From contig JBQTIB010000010.1 in NCBI GenBank assembly GCA_052389435.1, positions 30,305-94,304 on the forward strand: 64,000 nt of DNA, read 5' to 3'. The notes under the pieces were generated by a model. The model ran no database searches, had not been told where the DNA came from, and worked only from the letters and a program-made list of their open reading frames with translations. Source of the DNA: JBQTKD01 sp052389435. Its GTDB lineage: Bacteria; Actinomycetota; Actinomycetes; Sporichthyales; Sporichthyaceae. Shown here piece after piece: positions 25,705-34,470 of the stretch (positions within the stretch are counted from its first letter, which is position 1; each line of letters opens with the position of its first letter). Made by a program: the position numbers and the translations under genes.

Positions 25705-26817
25705 GTGAACGCTGCAACAAAACTGATCGGCTTCGCCGCGGCTGCGAGCGCCGCGTTCGGCGTCGCCGCTCTCGCCGGTTCGGCGCTCGACCCGATCGCG
25801 CCACCCGAACGGGTCGATCTGGCCGCCGCGCGCGACGGCGGATCCATGGCCCGCTCGATGCCGGGCATGACGACGGCGCCGGGCGCCGCGCCGCCCGCGG
25901 AGGACTCGCCGCCCGCCGCCGCGGACGCCGACTCGCACGCCACCATGGCGGGGATGCCCGCGGCGTCGGCAGGCGCCGATCCCCAACTGCCGGGACTCGC
26001 CGTCGCCACCCGCGGCTACGCCCTCCGGATGGAGGACTCCTCGCCCGGGGCTGGAGACGCCGTGACCCTGCGGTTCGCCGTCGAAAGTCCTGACGGCGGG
26101 CCGGTCCTGAATTTTCGTCCCACCCATGAGAAGGAGATGCACCTGATCGTGGTGCGCCGCGATCTGACGGGCTTTCAGCATCTGCACCCGGAGCGGGACG
26201 CGTCCGGCACCTGGACGGTCGCCGCCAACTTGAGCGCGCCCGGCGTGCACCGCGTCTTCGCCGACTTCGCTCTGGCCTCCCGACCGGATCCGCTCACCCT
26301 GGGCGCCGACGTCTTCGTGCCCGGCGACTTCCAGCCCGCCGACCTTCCCGAACCCGCGCCCGCCTGGGCGGCCGACGGCTACGAGGTCGCCCTGGGCGGA
26401 ACGCCCCGAGCGGGCGAGGAAACCGAAATGTCGTTCACCGTGCGTAAGGACGGACGGGACCTGTCCGACCTCGAGCCGTACCTGGCCGCCTTCGGGCATC
26501 TCGTGTCGCTGCGCACCGGCGATCTCGCGTATCTGCACACCCACCCCGTCGACGAGGCCGTCGCTGGCCAACGAGGTGGCCCGACTATCCGCTTCGGCAC
26601 GACGTTCCCGACTGCCGGGCGCTATCGACTCTTTCTCAACTTCGCCCACGCAGGCGTCGTGCGGACCGCGGAGTTCACCGTCGACGTCGGCCGAAGCCTG
26701 CAGATTGCCGACCCGGCAGCGGCGGGCCCCGCGGAGCCGGCCGCCGAACCGCCGGCCGGAACTGCTCCGGCGCCGACGACGCCGCAGCCCCCTACGGCCC
26801 CCCACTCCACGCACTGA
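25705..26817 (+). CDS. Exported His-rich copper-locus protein (paralogue of 37032)
   Basis: 370 aa from GTG 25705 with a GGGAG site. A signal-anchor is followed by a Met/His-rich linker (MARSMPGMTT, HATMAGMP). A conserved core then shows THEKEMHLIVVRRDLTGFQH, YLHTHP and LNFAHAGVVRTAEF, and a Pro/Ala-rich tail ends PHSTH. The core closely matches the protein at 37032-37991. His and Met clusters suggest periplasmic-side copper binding. The family has no function that I know of. Confidence 0.7.
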   Translation: MNAATKLIGFAAAASAAFGVAALAGSALDPIAPPERVDLAAARDGGSMARSMPGMTTAPGAAPPAEDSPPAAADADSHATMAGMPAASAGADPQLPGLAVATRGYALRMEDSSPGAGDAVTLRFAVESPDGGPVLNFRPTHEKEMHLIVVRRDLTGFQHLHPERDASGTWTVAANLSAPGVHRVFADFALASRPDPLTLGADVFVPGDFQPADLPEPAPAWAADGYEVALGGTPRAGEETEMSFTVRKDGRDLSDLEPYLAAFGHLVSLRTGDLAYLHTHPVDEAVAGQRGGPTIRFGTTFPTAGRYRLFLNFAHAGVVRTAEFTVDVGRSLQIADPAAAGPAEPAAEPPAGTAPAPTTPQPPTAPHSTH

Positions 26818-26843
26818 CCGTCCACAACGAGGAGGACAGTTCC

Positions 26844-27461
26844 ATGAACCGCACCCGCTACGCCGCCGTCGCTCTGTCGACCGCACTCAGCTTCGGTCTC
26901 CTGGCCGGATGCGGCGGCGACGACAATGCCGAAACCACGACCGCCGCACCGGCGGCCGACGCCGCCTTCAACGCAGCCGACGTCACGTTCGCGCAGCAAA
27001 TGATCCCGCACCACTCCCAGGCGGTGAGGATGGCCGCGTTGGCCGAGACGCGTGCGAAGGACGCGCAGGTGAAGAAGCTCGCGGACGAGATCATCGCCGG
27101 GCAAGGACCCGAGATCGAAAGCCTGCAGGGGTTCCTCGACACCTGGAAAGAGCCGACGGCGCCGGACATGGCGAGCATGGACCACTCGAACATGAGCCCC
27201 GAAGAGATGGCGGCCATGGGCGGTTCGATGCCTGGAATGGCAGACGACGCCGACCTCGCCAAACTTGCCGCGGCAAAGGGCGCCGCCTTCGACAAGCTCT
27301 TCCTCACGCTCATGCTCGAACACCACGAAGGCGCGCTGGAGATGGCCAAGACCCAGCGCAACGAAGGCAAGGCGGCCGAGGCGATCTCGCTGGCCGAGGA
27401 CATCGAAGAACAGCAGACCGACGAAATCTCCACGATTCGGCAACTGCGCAAGGGTGCGTGA
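26844..27461 (+). CDS. DUF305 lipoprotein
   Basis: 205 aa from ATG 26844 with a GGAGGA site. Lipobox LLAGC marks a lipoprotein. The DUF305 four-helix domain has FAQQMIPHHSQAVRMA and LFLTLMLEHHEGALEMA, whose paired histidines are family hallmarks, with a Met/His-rich insert (MASMDHSNMSPEEMAAMGG) between them. DUF305 proteins recur in copper-resistance loci and probably bind metal at the cell surface. It sits 26 bases behind the His-rich exported gene, so they form one operon. Confidence 0.85.
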   Translation: MNRTRYAAVALSTALSFGLLAGCGGDDNAETTTAAPAADAAFNAADVTFAQQMIPHHSQAVRMAALAETRAKDAQVKKLADEIIAGQGPEIESLQGFLDTWKEPTAPDMASMDHSNMSPEEMAAMGGSMPGMADDADLAKLAAAKGAAFDKLFLTLMLEHHEGALEMAKTQRNEGKAAEAISLAEDIEEQQTDEISTIRQLRKGA

Positions 27462-27511
27462 GCACCTCGGCTTCTATGCCGCCCCGTCTCCGTGGCGACT
27501 TCTTGCCGCGG

Positions 27512-28153
27512 TCAACCGCCGCGCTCGAACAGAACCCAGGTGAAGCGTTGCACGCCACCTGCCGGGGTCCGGTGCAGGTCGCGGTGTTCGGCGAGGGGCA
27601 GCCACGGCCGACCGACGGCAGCGGCCAGGGCGTCCGAATCGTATCGAGCGACCGGAAGGCCAGAGCAGGTCTCGGGGCCGTCGTGCGCGAACGTGCCGAT
27701 TAGCAGCCTGCTGCCGCGGTGGGTGGCGCCGCCCACCGTGTCGAGGTACCGGCGCCGGTCGTGTTCCTCGACCAGGAAGTGGAACACTGCACGGGCGTGC
27801 CAGAGGTCGAAGGTGCGAGCCGAATGCCAGGTTCGTACGTCGTGTTCGACCCATGTCACGGTCCGACTGCGTTCGCCGAGGCGTTCCCGGCTGAGCGCCA
27901 GTGCCTCAGGGGATACGTCGAGCACCGTGAGATCGGTCCATCCACGTCGCAAAAGGTGGTCGACCAGCGACGACGCGCCGCCGCCGGCGTCGATCAGCGA
28001 AGCACTTTTGGCGTCGAACTTCGCGAGATCAATCATCGCCAGCGAGCTGGTCGGCACCTCTTCGAACCAGCTGCCGCCCGTTTCTCCCACTCGGTGGTAG
28101 GCCGCGTTCCAGTGGTCCTCGGCACCCGCTTGATCGCTCACGAGCTCAAGCAT
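27512..28153 (-). CDS. Class I SAM-dependent methyltransferase
   Basis: 213 aa. The SAM-binding glycine motif LIDAGGGASSLVDHLL is at residues about 52-67, followed by LTVLDVSPEALALSRERL (acidic residue for the ribose) and an FHFL-type post-motif. This is the small-molecule methyltransferase layout seen beside metal genes in several bacteria; whether the substrate is a metalloid or an organic compound is not visible. It is divergent from the TusA-like gene across 27 bases. Confidence 0.75.
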   Translation of the reverse strand: MLELVSDQAGAEDHWNAAYHRVGETGGSWFEEVPTSSLAMIDLAKFDAKSASLIDAGGGASSLVDHLLRRGWTDLTVLDVSPEALALSRERLGERSRTVTWVEHDVRTWHSARTFDLWHARAVFHFLVEEHDRRRYLDTVGGATHRGSRLLIGTFAHDGPETCSGLPVARYDSDALAAAVGRPWLPLAEHRDLHRTPAGGVQRFTWVLFERGG

Positions 28154-28180
28154 GCCAAGTCGTCGACCTATCCTTCGCGA

Positions 28181-28468
28181 GTGGATCTCGCCGCGCCGGA
28201 CGTCGTAATCGACGGGTCGGGCCTGCTGTGCGTGAGCCTGCTTCTGCGACTACGAGCGCAGCTCAGCGCCGTACCCACCGGTGCCGTCGTCCACGTGATC
28301 GCGACAGACCCAGCCGCGTCGCTGGACCTTCCGGCCTGGTGTCACCTCACCGGCCACCAGTACCTGGGAGACTTGGCGATGGCCGAGCTGCCGACCTACG
28401 CCCTTCGAGTCTCGGCCGAGCCGCGACCCACGCATCCCGACAAGCCTTGGCACCTCGACAATCCTTAG
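28181..28468 (+). CDS. TusA-family sulfur-carrier-like protein
   Basis: 95 aa from GTG 28181, six bases after a TATCCT box (28169-28174), so probably leaderless. The fold signature VVIDGSGLLCVSLLLRLR holds the conserved Cys, although the usual Cys-Pro-x-Pro is altered. It is followed by VVHVIATDPAASLDLPAWCH and LTGHQYLG, as in TusA/YedF proteins. Such proteins carry persulfide sulfur. The role here, next to a methyltransferase in metal cargo, is open. Confidence 0.75.
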   Translation: MDLAAPDVVIDGSGLLCVSLLLRLRAQLSAVPTGAVVHVIATDPAASLDLPAWCHLTGHQYLGDLAMAELPTYALRVSAEPRPTHPDKPWHLDNP

Positions 28469-28635
28469 CGCTCGGCTGCGAGATTGGGCAGGGCAGTTTC
28501 GGGGCCCGCATCGAGGCCGTGCATCGCCCGCTCGTCGGACCTCCGTGGCGCATCGGTAGTTGTGCAGCGGCCCGCCCGCTGTCGTCCATCGCCGGGATCG
28601 ACTCCCAGACGGCGGCCGCCGGCGCCACCGGGGGA

Positions 28636-29553
28636 CTAGGCGCAGTACCCGGCGACGCTTGCCAAGGTCGGAGCGACCAAGAGAACCGTCGGGGTCATCA
28701 GCACGGCACCGGTGGCCAGCACACGACCGGACGGGCAAAGGGGTTCGGCAGGCCGGCTCATGCGCTCGGCTCGCGCCACCGCGTCAACGCCCGCCGCGCC
28801 CAGCGTGCTCGCCGGCACCGTGCCGTCGGCCACGCGCGCGATAGCCGATGCGACGGCGTGCCGAGGCACGCATCGGGCGGCCGCATCGTCGGCGGCGTAC
28901 TCGACCAAAAGACGGACTTGGCGTTCCGCAGCGGCGAACGCTCCCACCCGACCGAACCCGCGACCAAGGCAGGCGAATACCAGCACCACTCGATGATGAC
29001 GGTGCCTCAGATGGGCTCGCTCGTGGGCGACGACCGCCGCCAGTTCCGTCTCGTCGAGCACCTCGCGAGCACCGGCGGTCACCACGACCCGGCGCGGTCC
29101 AGACAGGCTGTAGGCGGCGGGAATCGAACAGGGCACGACGACGACCGCACCGTCGCTTCGTCCGGCTAGCTTCAGGGCCTCGTGATGACGTGCGCGTTCG
29201 CGTGTGGCCGAACGCCCCTCTGTGCACAGCGCCACGACGAGACGGGCCGCCACCACCACCGCCAGGGCCGCTCCTGCCGCTCCGACGGCGACGTCCTCCG
29301 GCGAGGCGTATCGCTCTCGAATCTCGTGCAGGCAGGCGTGGAAGACCGCGCCGAGGTCGGTCGAGAAGCGCGGCGTCGGCAGGGTCGCGGACAGGCCGCC
29401 GACGAAAGCGGCGGCAAGGGCCGACGTCGTCAGCGCCAGCCACGCCCAGATGCCCAACCGCGGAGCTCGGGCAGGCCAGGAGGCGCGTTCGAGTGCGGGC
29501 GCGGCGCAGTACAGGAGCAACGCCGCGTAGCCGAGCAGGATCGGGGCGATCAC
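28636..29553 (-). CDS. M56-family (BlaR1/MecR1-like) membrane metalloprotease
   Basis: 305 aa from GTG 29553, overlapping the BlaI-like stop (GTGA). Membrane segments at about 4-20, 35-60 and 80-105, and near the C-terminus, surround a cytosolic protease domain with the zinc motif AHERAHLRHRH (HExxH) and EYAADDAAA. There is no sensor domain after the last membrane segment, as is usual in the short actinobacterial forms. It presumably cleaves the BlaI-like repressor when the envelope is stressed. Confidence 0.85.
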   Translation of the reverse strand: MIAPILLGYAALLLYCAAPALERASWPARAPRLGIWAWLALTTSALAAAFVGGLSATLPTPRFSTDLGAVFHACLHEIRERYASPEDVAVGAAGAALAVVVAARLVVALCTEGRSATRERARHHEALKLAGRSDGAVVVVPCSIPAAYSLSGPRRVVVTAGAREVLDETELAAVVAHERAHLRHRHHRVVLVFACLGRGFGRVGAFAAAERQVRLLVEYAADDAAARCVPRHAVASAIARVADGTVPASTLGAAGVDAVARAERMSRPAEPLCPSGRVLATGAVLMTPTVLLVAPTLASVAGYCA

Positions 29554-29921
29554 GGCGTACTCCGGCGGGGTCGCTCGGCCTGCAACGCCTTGCGCAGGCG
29601 GGCCTTCTCGCGAGGGGTCAGCCGGTCGACGAACCCGAGGATGGCCGCGGGTCGGTCGCGGCTGACTCTCAACGCCTGCTCCACGAGATCGGCCGCGAAG
29701 TCCTCCCGAGAGCGGGCCGCCGAGTAGCAATAGGCGCGCCCGTCGGGCTCGCGGGTCACGATCCCCTTGCGGAACAGGTTGTCCAGGACGGTCAGCACGG
29801 TCGTGTAGGCCAGGGGACGCGTCTGCTGCAGATCCTCGAGAATCGCCCGGACCGTCAGCGGTGTGCGGCTGGACCAGATACGGTCCATCACTTGCGCCTC
29901 GAGTTCGCCGAGGTTGCGCAC
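29550..29921 (-). CDS. BlaI/CopY-family repressor
   Basis: 123 aa from GTG 29921, chosen because GAGGAGG lies just upstream; longer in-frame starts lack a site. The winged helix (LGELEAQVMDRIWSSRTPLT, then TRPLAYTTVLTVLDNLFRKG) and the C-terminal dimerisation helix are typical. Targets probably include its own operon and perhaps the HlyD/MacB genes that diverge from it. The cleavage site for the M56 protease cannot be identified by eye. Confidence 0.85.
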   Translation of the reverse strand: MRNLGELEAQVMDRIWSSRTPLTVRAILEDLQQTRPLAYTTVLTVLDNLFRKGIVTREPDGRAYCYSAARSREDFAADLVEQALRVSRDRPAAILGFVDRLTPREKARLRKALQAERPRRSTP

Positions 29922-30087
29922 TGTTGCCTCCTCGGCACTCGACCCGCAGGACAGCTTGGCACGAGCGCGGTCTGGATGGGCGAGGTCGTCGCACGGCCGC
30001 TGCGAACCCGGGGTGTCCGCGCCGTGATGGCTCACCGCGCGCACAGTCCTCACCTTGACCCAAATCGTCCGATTTCGGGGATCCGGG

Positions 30088-30108
30088 TATACCCCCCCCT
30101 CCTATATG
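30088..30108. promoter_or_regulatory. Promoter with degenerate CsoR-like C-tract upstream of HlyD gene
   Basis: TACC followed by a C-run and CCTA (30090-30104) resembles the TACC-N7-GGTA boxes found elsewhere in the window, but the right half is poor. It overlaps the small palindrome GGGTATACCC (30085-30094). A TATATG -10 candidate (30103-30108) follows. It may be a weak CsoR box, or a BlaI-type site. Confidence 0.4.
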
Positions 30109-30198
30109 TTGCGTGTGTTGCTTCTGGGGCTGACGGTACGTCGCGGGGTGCGCGTATCCAGTCCGAGGACACGTGGAGAGCGATGGGGGCGGGGTCAG

Positions 30199-31872
30199 AT
30201 GGAAACGAAGAAGGCAGCCATTCACACCGGGTTGACGGTGATCCTGGCGGCCACCGCGGTACAGGGCGTGCGGATGGTCGGCAGTCCGGGCCAGCCGGAG
30301 CCGGTCGAGCAGACCGCGCCGGTGACGCTCGGCACGGTGGCCTCTACGGTCACGGCCGCGGGCAACCTGAACGCGCCGAAGACCGTCGGCCTGGTGTTCG
30401 CCGGCCCCGAGCCCGGTCTGGTCACCGCGGTCGACGTCGAGATCGGCGACCGCGTCAGAAAGGGCCAAGCGTTGGCCAAGGTCGACGACCGTCCGGCGCG
30501 CAACGAACTGGCCGCGGCCGAGGCTGCCGTGCTGAGCGCCCAAGCGCAGCTGACCACGGCCAAAGAACAGCTGCGCGCCAGCCGCAGCCAGGTCGGCGCG
30601 GCAGCACAGATCGCCGACAACGCCGAGTTGGCCGTCGAGCAGGCCGCCCAGCGTCTGAAGCTGACCGCGGGCGCCTCGAAAGCGCTTGTGCGCGCGGCCG
30701 AACGCCGGCTGGACGCGGCCGGCAACGACGTGAGCCGCAGCCTGCACCGCAGCGCCTCCGCTGGCCGCGAACGCAGCGCGAAGACCAGGATCGCGCCGCC
30801 GCCGCCAGGCCCCACCGAAGTCACCGTCACCGCCTCGCGAAAGGTCGCGTTGGAGAGCAGCGTCACCGCGAGCACGTCGCGCTCGGCCGTGGCCGAAGCG
30901 GGCGCCGAGACGGTTGAGGCGCGGACCAACCGGGCCAGTGCCCTGCTCGCCGCCAAACAGGAGATCGAAGCCAAGATCGGCGAGGCCGAGTTGGCGCGGC
31001 GCAACGTCGGGGTCGCCGCGTCCGCCGCCGGCGTCGACCGCCGCTTCGGCACCCCTGGCGTGATCCTCGCGGCCAAGGCGGCGATGGCAAGCGCCAAGGC
31101 GCAGGTGGCCGCCGCGAAGACCACCCTGTCCAACACCGTCCTGCGCGCCCCGGTGGAGGGCACCGTCGTGCACGTGGCCGGCTCGGTCGGGGAGACCCCG
31201 GTGTCGGACCCGCGGGCCCCCTCCGACGGCGCGGCGACGCCCAGCGGGCCCGGGTCGGTGGAGAACCGCCGCCCCGCCACCGGGTCTGGATTCGTGGTCG
31301 TGGCCGACCTGACCCACCGAGAGGTCACCGTGCTGGTCGACGAGGCGGACATCGGCAAGGTCAAGCCCGGGCAGAAGACGCTCGTGAGCTTCCCGTCCAC
31401 CGGCGTTCGGGTTCCGGGCACGGTCCGGGCGCAGGACGTGCAGGAGACGGTCCTGAACAACGTTCTGCAGTACCGAGTGCAGATTGCTCTAGGCGAGGAC
31501 GCCGGCACGCTCAAGCTGGGTCAGAGTGCCGAGGTGGTCATCACGACCGCCGAGCGGACCGGCGTCTTGGAGGTGCCGAGCGAGGCAGTCCGTCGGGCAG
31601 GCGACCGGTTCGTCCTCACCGTCAAGCGCGGCGCGAACAACGTCATCGTGCCGGTCGCCGTGGGCCTGGTCGGCGACACGACCACGGAGGTGATCTCTCC
31701 GCTGCTGAAGGCCGGCGATGTCGTCGTCCTGGCAGGCGACGGTGGCACTGCACCCACGGACCCGGCGGCTCCGCTGCCCCGAGAAGACGCCGGGGACGAG
31801 GGCCGCGAGGGGCAGCCGATTCCGCCCGCGCGCAACGAGGACACGGGCAGCCCCGAGGGCCACACCCACTGA
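30199..31872 (+). CDS. HlyD/MacA-type membrane fusion protein
   Basis: 557 aa from ATG 30199 behind a G-rich site; the longer frame from 30055 would span the promoter. An N-terminal membrane anchor is followed by a biotinyl-lipoyl half (GLVTAVDVEIGDRVRKGQAL), a long Ala/Glu-rich coiled coil (about 90-330), the second lipoyl half (TVLRAPVEGTVVHVAGSVGE) and beta-barrel regions. The C-terminus is His-containing (GSPEGHTH). It should link the MacB-like permease to the outer envelope. Confidence 0.8.
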   Translation: METKKAAIHTGLTVILAATAVQGVRMVGSPGQPEPVEQTAPVTLGTVASTVTAAGNLNAPKTVGLVFAGPEPGLVTAVDVEIGDRVRKGQALAKVDDRPARNELAAAEAAVLSAQAQLTTAKEQLRASRSQVGAAAQIADNAELAVEQAAQRLKLTAGASKALVRAAERRLDAAGNDVSRSLHRSASAGRERSAKTRIAPPPPGPTEVTVTASRKVALESSVTASTSRSAVAEAGAETVEARTNRASALLAAKQEIEAKIGEAELARRNVGVAASAAGVDRRFGTPGVILAAKAAMASAKAQVAAAKTTLSNTVLRAPVEGTVVHVAGSVGETPVSDPRAPSDGAATPSGPGSVENRRPATGSGFVVVADLTHREVTVLVDEADIGKVKPGQKTLVSFPSTGVRVPGTVRAQDVQETVLNNVLQYRVQIALGEDAGTLKLGQSAEVVITTAERTGVLEVPSEAVRRAGDRFVLTVKRGANNVIVPVAVGLVGDTTTEVISPLLKAGDVVVLAGDGGTAPTDPAAPLPREDAGDEGREGQPIPPARNEDTGSPEGHTH

Positions 31873-32008
31873 ACGGCGCCCGGAGTCGGGCGCACGCATC
31901 GAGGGGGTCGATCAACGCGGACGGGCCGCCCACAACCTCCTATGGCGCATAGTAGGTCTGCCGTTTGCATGGGAAATTCGGACACGTATCCACGAAGGGG
32001 TGAGGCGA

Positions 32009-33313
32009 GTGCGCGGCACGCGGATCGCCGAAAGTCTCCGCTTCGCGGTAGCCGGCGTCGTCGCGAACAAGATGCGATCAACGTTGACGATGCTCGGAAT
32101 CGTCATCGGCATCGCCTCGGTCATCACCCTGGTCGCGGTCGGAACCGGGGCGTCCAAGGCGGTGCAGGCCTCCATTGATCGACTCGGCAGCAACGCCATC
32201 GTGGTGCAGACCAGCCCCAGCGGAGTCGGCGGGCAAGGCAACGAGGTGCAGAAGCACGCCCGAGAAGACGCGGGGCTTCCGCCGCTGCCGGCCAACGCTG
32301 CGGCCAGGCGCAAGCCCGCACTGACCTATGCCGACGTCGAGGCTCTGCGCAACAGGGCAGCCGTGCCGGGCGCGATACGAGTGGCGCCGGTCATCACCAT
32401 CGAAGAGGTCGTCACGCAGTACGGCGGAACCTCGAACCACATCGACCTCCTGATCGGCAGCACCCCGGAGTACCTCGCGATCAGCAACAGCGAAGTCGCG
32501 GTGGGGCGTCCGCTGACCGACCGGGACTACGCGGCGCGGCGCGGCGTGTGCGTGGTGGGCGTCTCGGTGCTGTCCAACCTCACCCGGGGCACGCCGCAGT
32601 CGATGGTCGGTGCGACGGTTCGCATGAACGGTCAGCCGTTTCAGGTGGTCGGCATGCTCGTCCCCAAGGGCCTGGCCGGTTCCGAGAACCTCGACAGTCG
32701 CGCGATCTGCGCCGGGACGGCGGTGACGGACGCGCTCTACGGGTACGGTCCGCCGGGCTCGGGACCGATCAATGCCATCGCGGTCGAGGCACGCTCGGCC
32801 GCGGACGTGCCCGCCCTCCAGCGGGACGTCACCGAGGCCCTGACGGATCGGCGCGGGGTGGGCCTGGCCGACGCCGACTTCGTCGTTCTGCGAGCTACGT
32901 CGCTGCTGTCCGCGTCGGACTCGTCCAGTCGCACGTTGTCGATCCTGCTAGCGGCGGTAGCGGGCATCTCGCTGCTGATTGGCGGTATCGGCGTCATGAA
33001 CATCATGTTGGTCTCGGTTACCGAACGGACCCGCGAAATCGGCATCCGCAAGGCGATGGGCGCCGAGCGGCGCGACATCGTCGGGCAGTTTCTCGGCGAG
33101 GCCGTCATCCTGTCGATGGTCGGCGGAATCCTCGGCGTGGCGGTCGGTTTCGTCGCCTCCGAGTTCACCATCGCCGGAGTGGTCCCGTCCGTCGCCGCGT
33201 ACTCGGTGTACCTCGCGCTCGCTGTCTCTCTCCTGACCGGTCTGATCTTCGGCCTATACCCCGCCAACCGGGCGGCGGCCCTTCGGCCCATCGACGCCCT
33301 TCGCTACGAGTGA
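32009..33313 (+). CDS. MacB/FtsX-type ABC transporter permease
   Basis: About 434 aa from GTG 32009 (GGGGTGAGG precedes it; GTG 32000 is an alternative). The first membrane helix with ANKMRSTLTMLGIVIGIASV is characteristic of MacB. A large extracytoplasmic domain follows, then three C-terminal helices with the FtsX motif ERTREIGIRKAMGAERRD. It would partner with the HlyD-like protein in export. No ATP-binding subunit is encoded beside it, which is unusual. Confidence 0.85.
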   Translation: MRGTRIAESLRFAVAGVVANKMRSTLTMLGIVIGIASVITLVAVGTGASKAVQASIDRLGSNAIVVQTSPSGVGGQGNEVQKHAREDAGLPPLPANAAARRKPALTYADVEALRNRAAVPGAIRVAPVITIEEVVTQYGGTSNHIDLLIGSTPEYLAISNSEVAVGRPLTDRDYAARRGVCVVGVSVLSNLTRGTPQSMVGATVRMNGQPFQVVGMLVPKGLAGSENLDSRAICAGTAVTDALYGYGPPGSGPINAIAVEARSAADVPALQRDVTEALTDRRGVGLADADFVVLRATSLLSASDSSSRTLSILLAAVAGISLLIGGIGVMNIMLVSVTERTREIGIRKAMGAERRDIVGQFLGEAVILSMVGGILGVAVGFVASEFTIAGVVPSVAAYSVYLALAVSLLTGLIFGLYPANRAAALRPIDALRYE

Positions 33314-33324
33314 GGTTGATCCGC

Positions 33325-33663
33325 ATGGAATACCCGGATGTGACCAGCTGGCGGCCCGGCGAGCCCGAGCCGTCCACGACAGCGCACCACACCGGTCCGG
33401 CGGCGACGTCGGGCGAGCCCGTGCAAGTCGACGATCGGCCACCCGGCGCAACGACGGTCCGGTCCGGCGAACGTCCCGCCACCGACGGCTACGCCGACAT
33501 CCCGCCCGCCAAGCCAGGCAGCCTCACGCCCGTGCGGCTGCTGACGATTGCGATTCTCATCGCCCTCGCGTTTCTCTCCGGCGTGTGGGTGCAGAAGCAG
33601 CACACGTACGGCTACATCCCGCCCGCGGAGGCGCCGAAGGAGTTTGTGCCGCACGGTCACTGA
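33325..33663 (+). CDS. Small single-pass membrane protein, 112 aa
   Basis: ATG 33325 lies 11 bases after the permease stop. A hydrophilic Pro/Thr-rich N-terminal half is followed by one membrane segment (LLTIAILIALAFLSGVWVQK) and a short tail ending EFVPHGH. It is probably the last gene of the HlyD-MacB operon. Unknown family; the closing His residues are shared with several exported proteins in this cargo. Confidence 0.6.
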   Translation: MEYPDVTSWRPGEPEPSTTAHHTGPAATSGEPVQVDDRPPGATTVRSGERPATDGYADIPPAKPGSLTPVRLLTIAILIALAFLSGVWVQKQHTYGYIPPAEAPKEFVPHGH

Positions 33664-33688
33664 CGCAGGACCGTCGGGTGGGTCACGC

Positions 33689-34207
33689 TTACGAAACCTC
33701 GGCGTGGGTTCGCTGCCGCTGTCGCCAGCCATACGCGGTCAGCCCACGCGGTTTGTAGACGCCCAGGGCGGTGACCGCCAACAGCATCGCCAATCCGACC
33801 GCCGCATGGAGGATCTGGGGCTGCAGGCCCTCGGTGCCGACCGGCGTCGGCTGCCGGGAGGCCTCCGTCAGTTCCTTCACTCGGCCGGTGGTGTTGAGGA
33901 CCAGGACGACGCCGGCAACGGTGGTGAGCAACAACTTGAAGACCACCCACCAGTGGCGCAGCAGGCCCCACGGCGTCCCGAACGACAGAGTCAGGCCGGT
34001 GAGCAGGGCGCACCCGGCGAGCGGGATCAACGCCCACTGCTGCACGGGTTCCATGATCAGGTAGGCCGCGCGAATCAGTTCCGGGTCGTCGGTTCGTGCG
34101 GCGACAACTGCAAACGCCAGGTAGGCCATGATCGCGCCCACCCAGCCGATGGAGGTAGTGACGTGTGCCAGCAGCGCGGTTCGATGCAGTGCGTGCGGCA
34201 TCCTCAC
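33689..34207 (-). CDS. Four-helix membrane protein (DUF2269-like)
   Basis: 172 aa from GTG 34207 or ATG 34201. Four membrane segments are visible (for example VTTSIGWVGAIMAYLAFAVV, ALIPLAGCALLTGLTLSF, VFKLLLTTVAGVVLVLNTTG, LHAAVGLAMLLAVTALGVYK), with His residues placed within helices as in DUF2269-type putative redox proteins. It is the last gene of a leftward group with the FMN-binding and reductase genes, so it may be a partner in that electron chain. Assignment is tentative. Confidence 0.55.
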   Translation of the reverse strand: MRMPHALHRTALLAHVTTSIGWVGAIMAYLAFAVVAARTDDPELIRAAYLIMEPVQQWALIPLAGCALLTGLTLSFGTPWGLLRHWWVVFKLLLTTVAGVVLVLNTTGRVKELTEASRQPTPVGTEGLQPQILHAAVGLAMLLAVTALGVYKPRGLTAYGWRQRQRTHAEVS

Positions 34208-34422
34208 GCGAAGACCGTGGACCGCGGGCCGATAGGTGCCGCGTCGCCTGCCCCAAGGCCGTGACGCCCGGGACCGTGTTCACCTCCGAGGATCGCGGTC
34301 GCCAGCAGCACCAGGACGATGGCCACGACGAGCGCGAGCGTTGCCTTCACCCACCGCGGGGTCGGCGGTCGCGCGGTGGGGCGGTCGCCGGGAGTGGCCT
34401 CGGGACGGTCCGGATCGCCCAT
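34204..34422 (-). CDS. Small single-pass membrane protein, 72 aa
   Basis: ATG 34422 with GAGAGGA upstream; the stop overlaps the next gene's GTG. A Pro/Arg-rich N-terminus precedes one membrane helix (ATLALVVAIVLVLLATAILG) and a short outer segment GGEHGPGRHG. Unknown function. The tight coupling suggests it is an accessory subunit of the neighbouring membrane/redox proteins. Confidence 0.55.
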   Translation of the reverse strand: MGDPDRPEATPGDRPTARPPTPRWVKATLALVVAIVLVLLATAILGGEHGPGRHGLGAGDAAPIGPRSTVFA

Positions 34423-34470
34423 TCAGTGTCCTCTCGTGTCGGTTCGGCGCGCGGCGGCGCGCGTCGACGA

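Noticed and set aside
30055..30198. N-terminal extension of the HlyD-like protein
   Set aside because: It would run through the predicted promoter and C-tract; ATG 30199 has a G-rich ribosome site.
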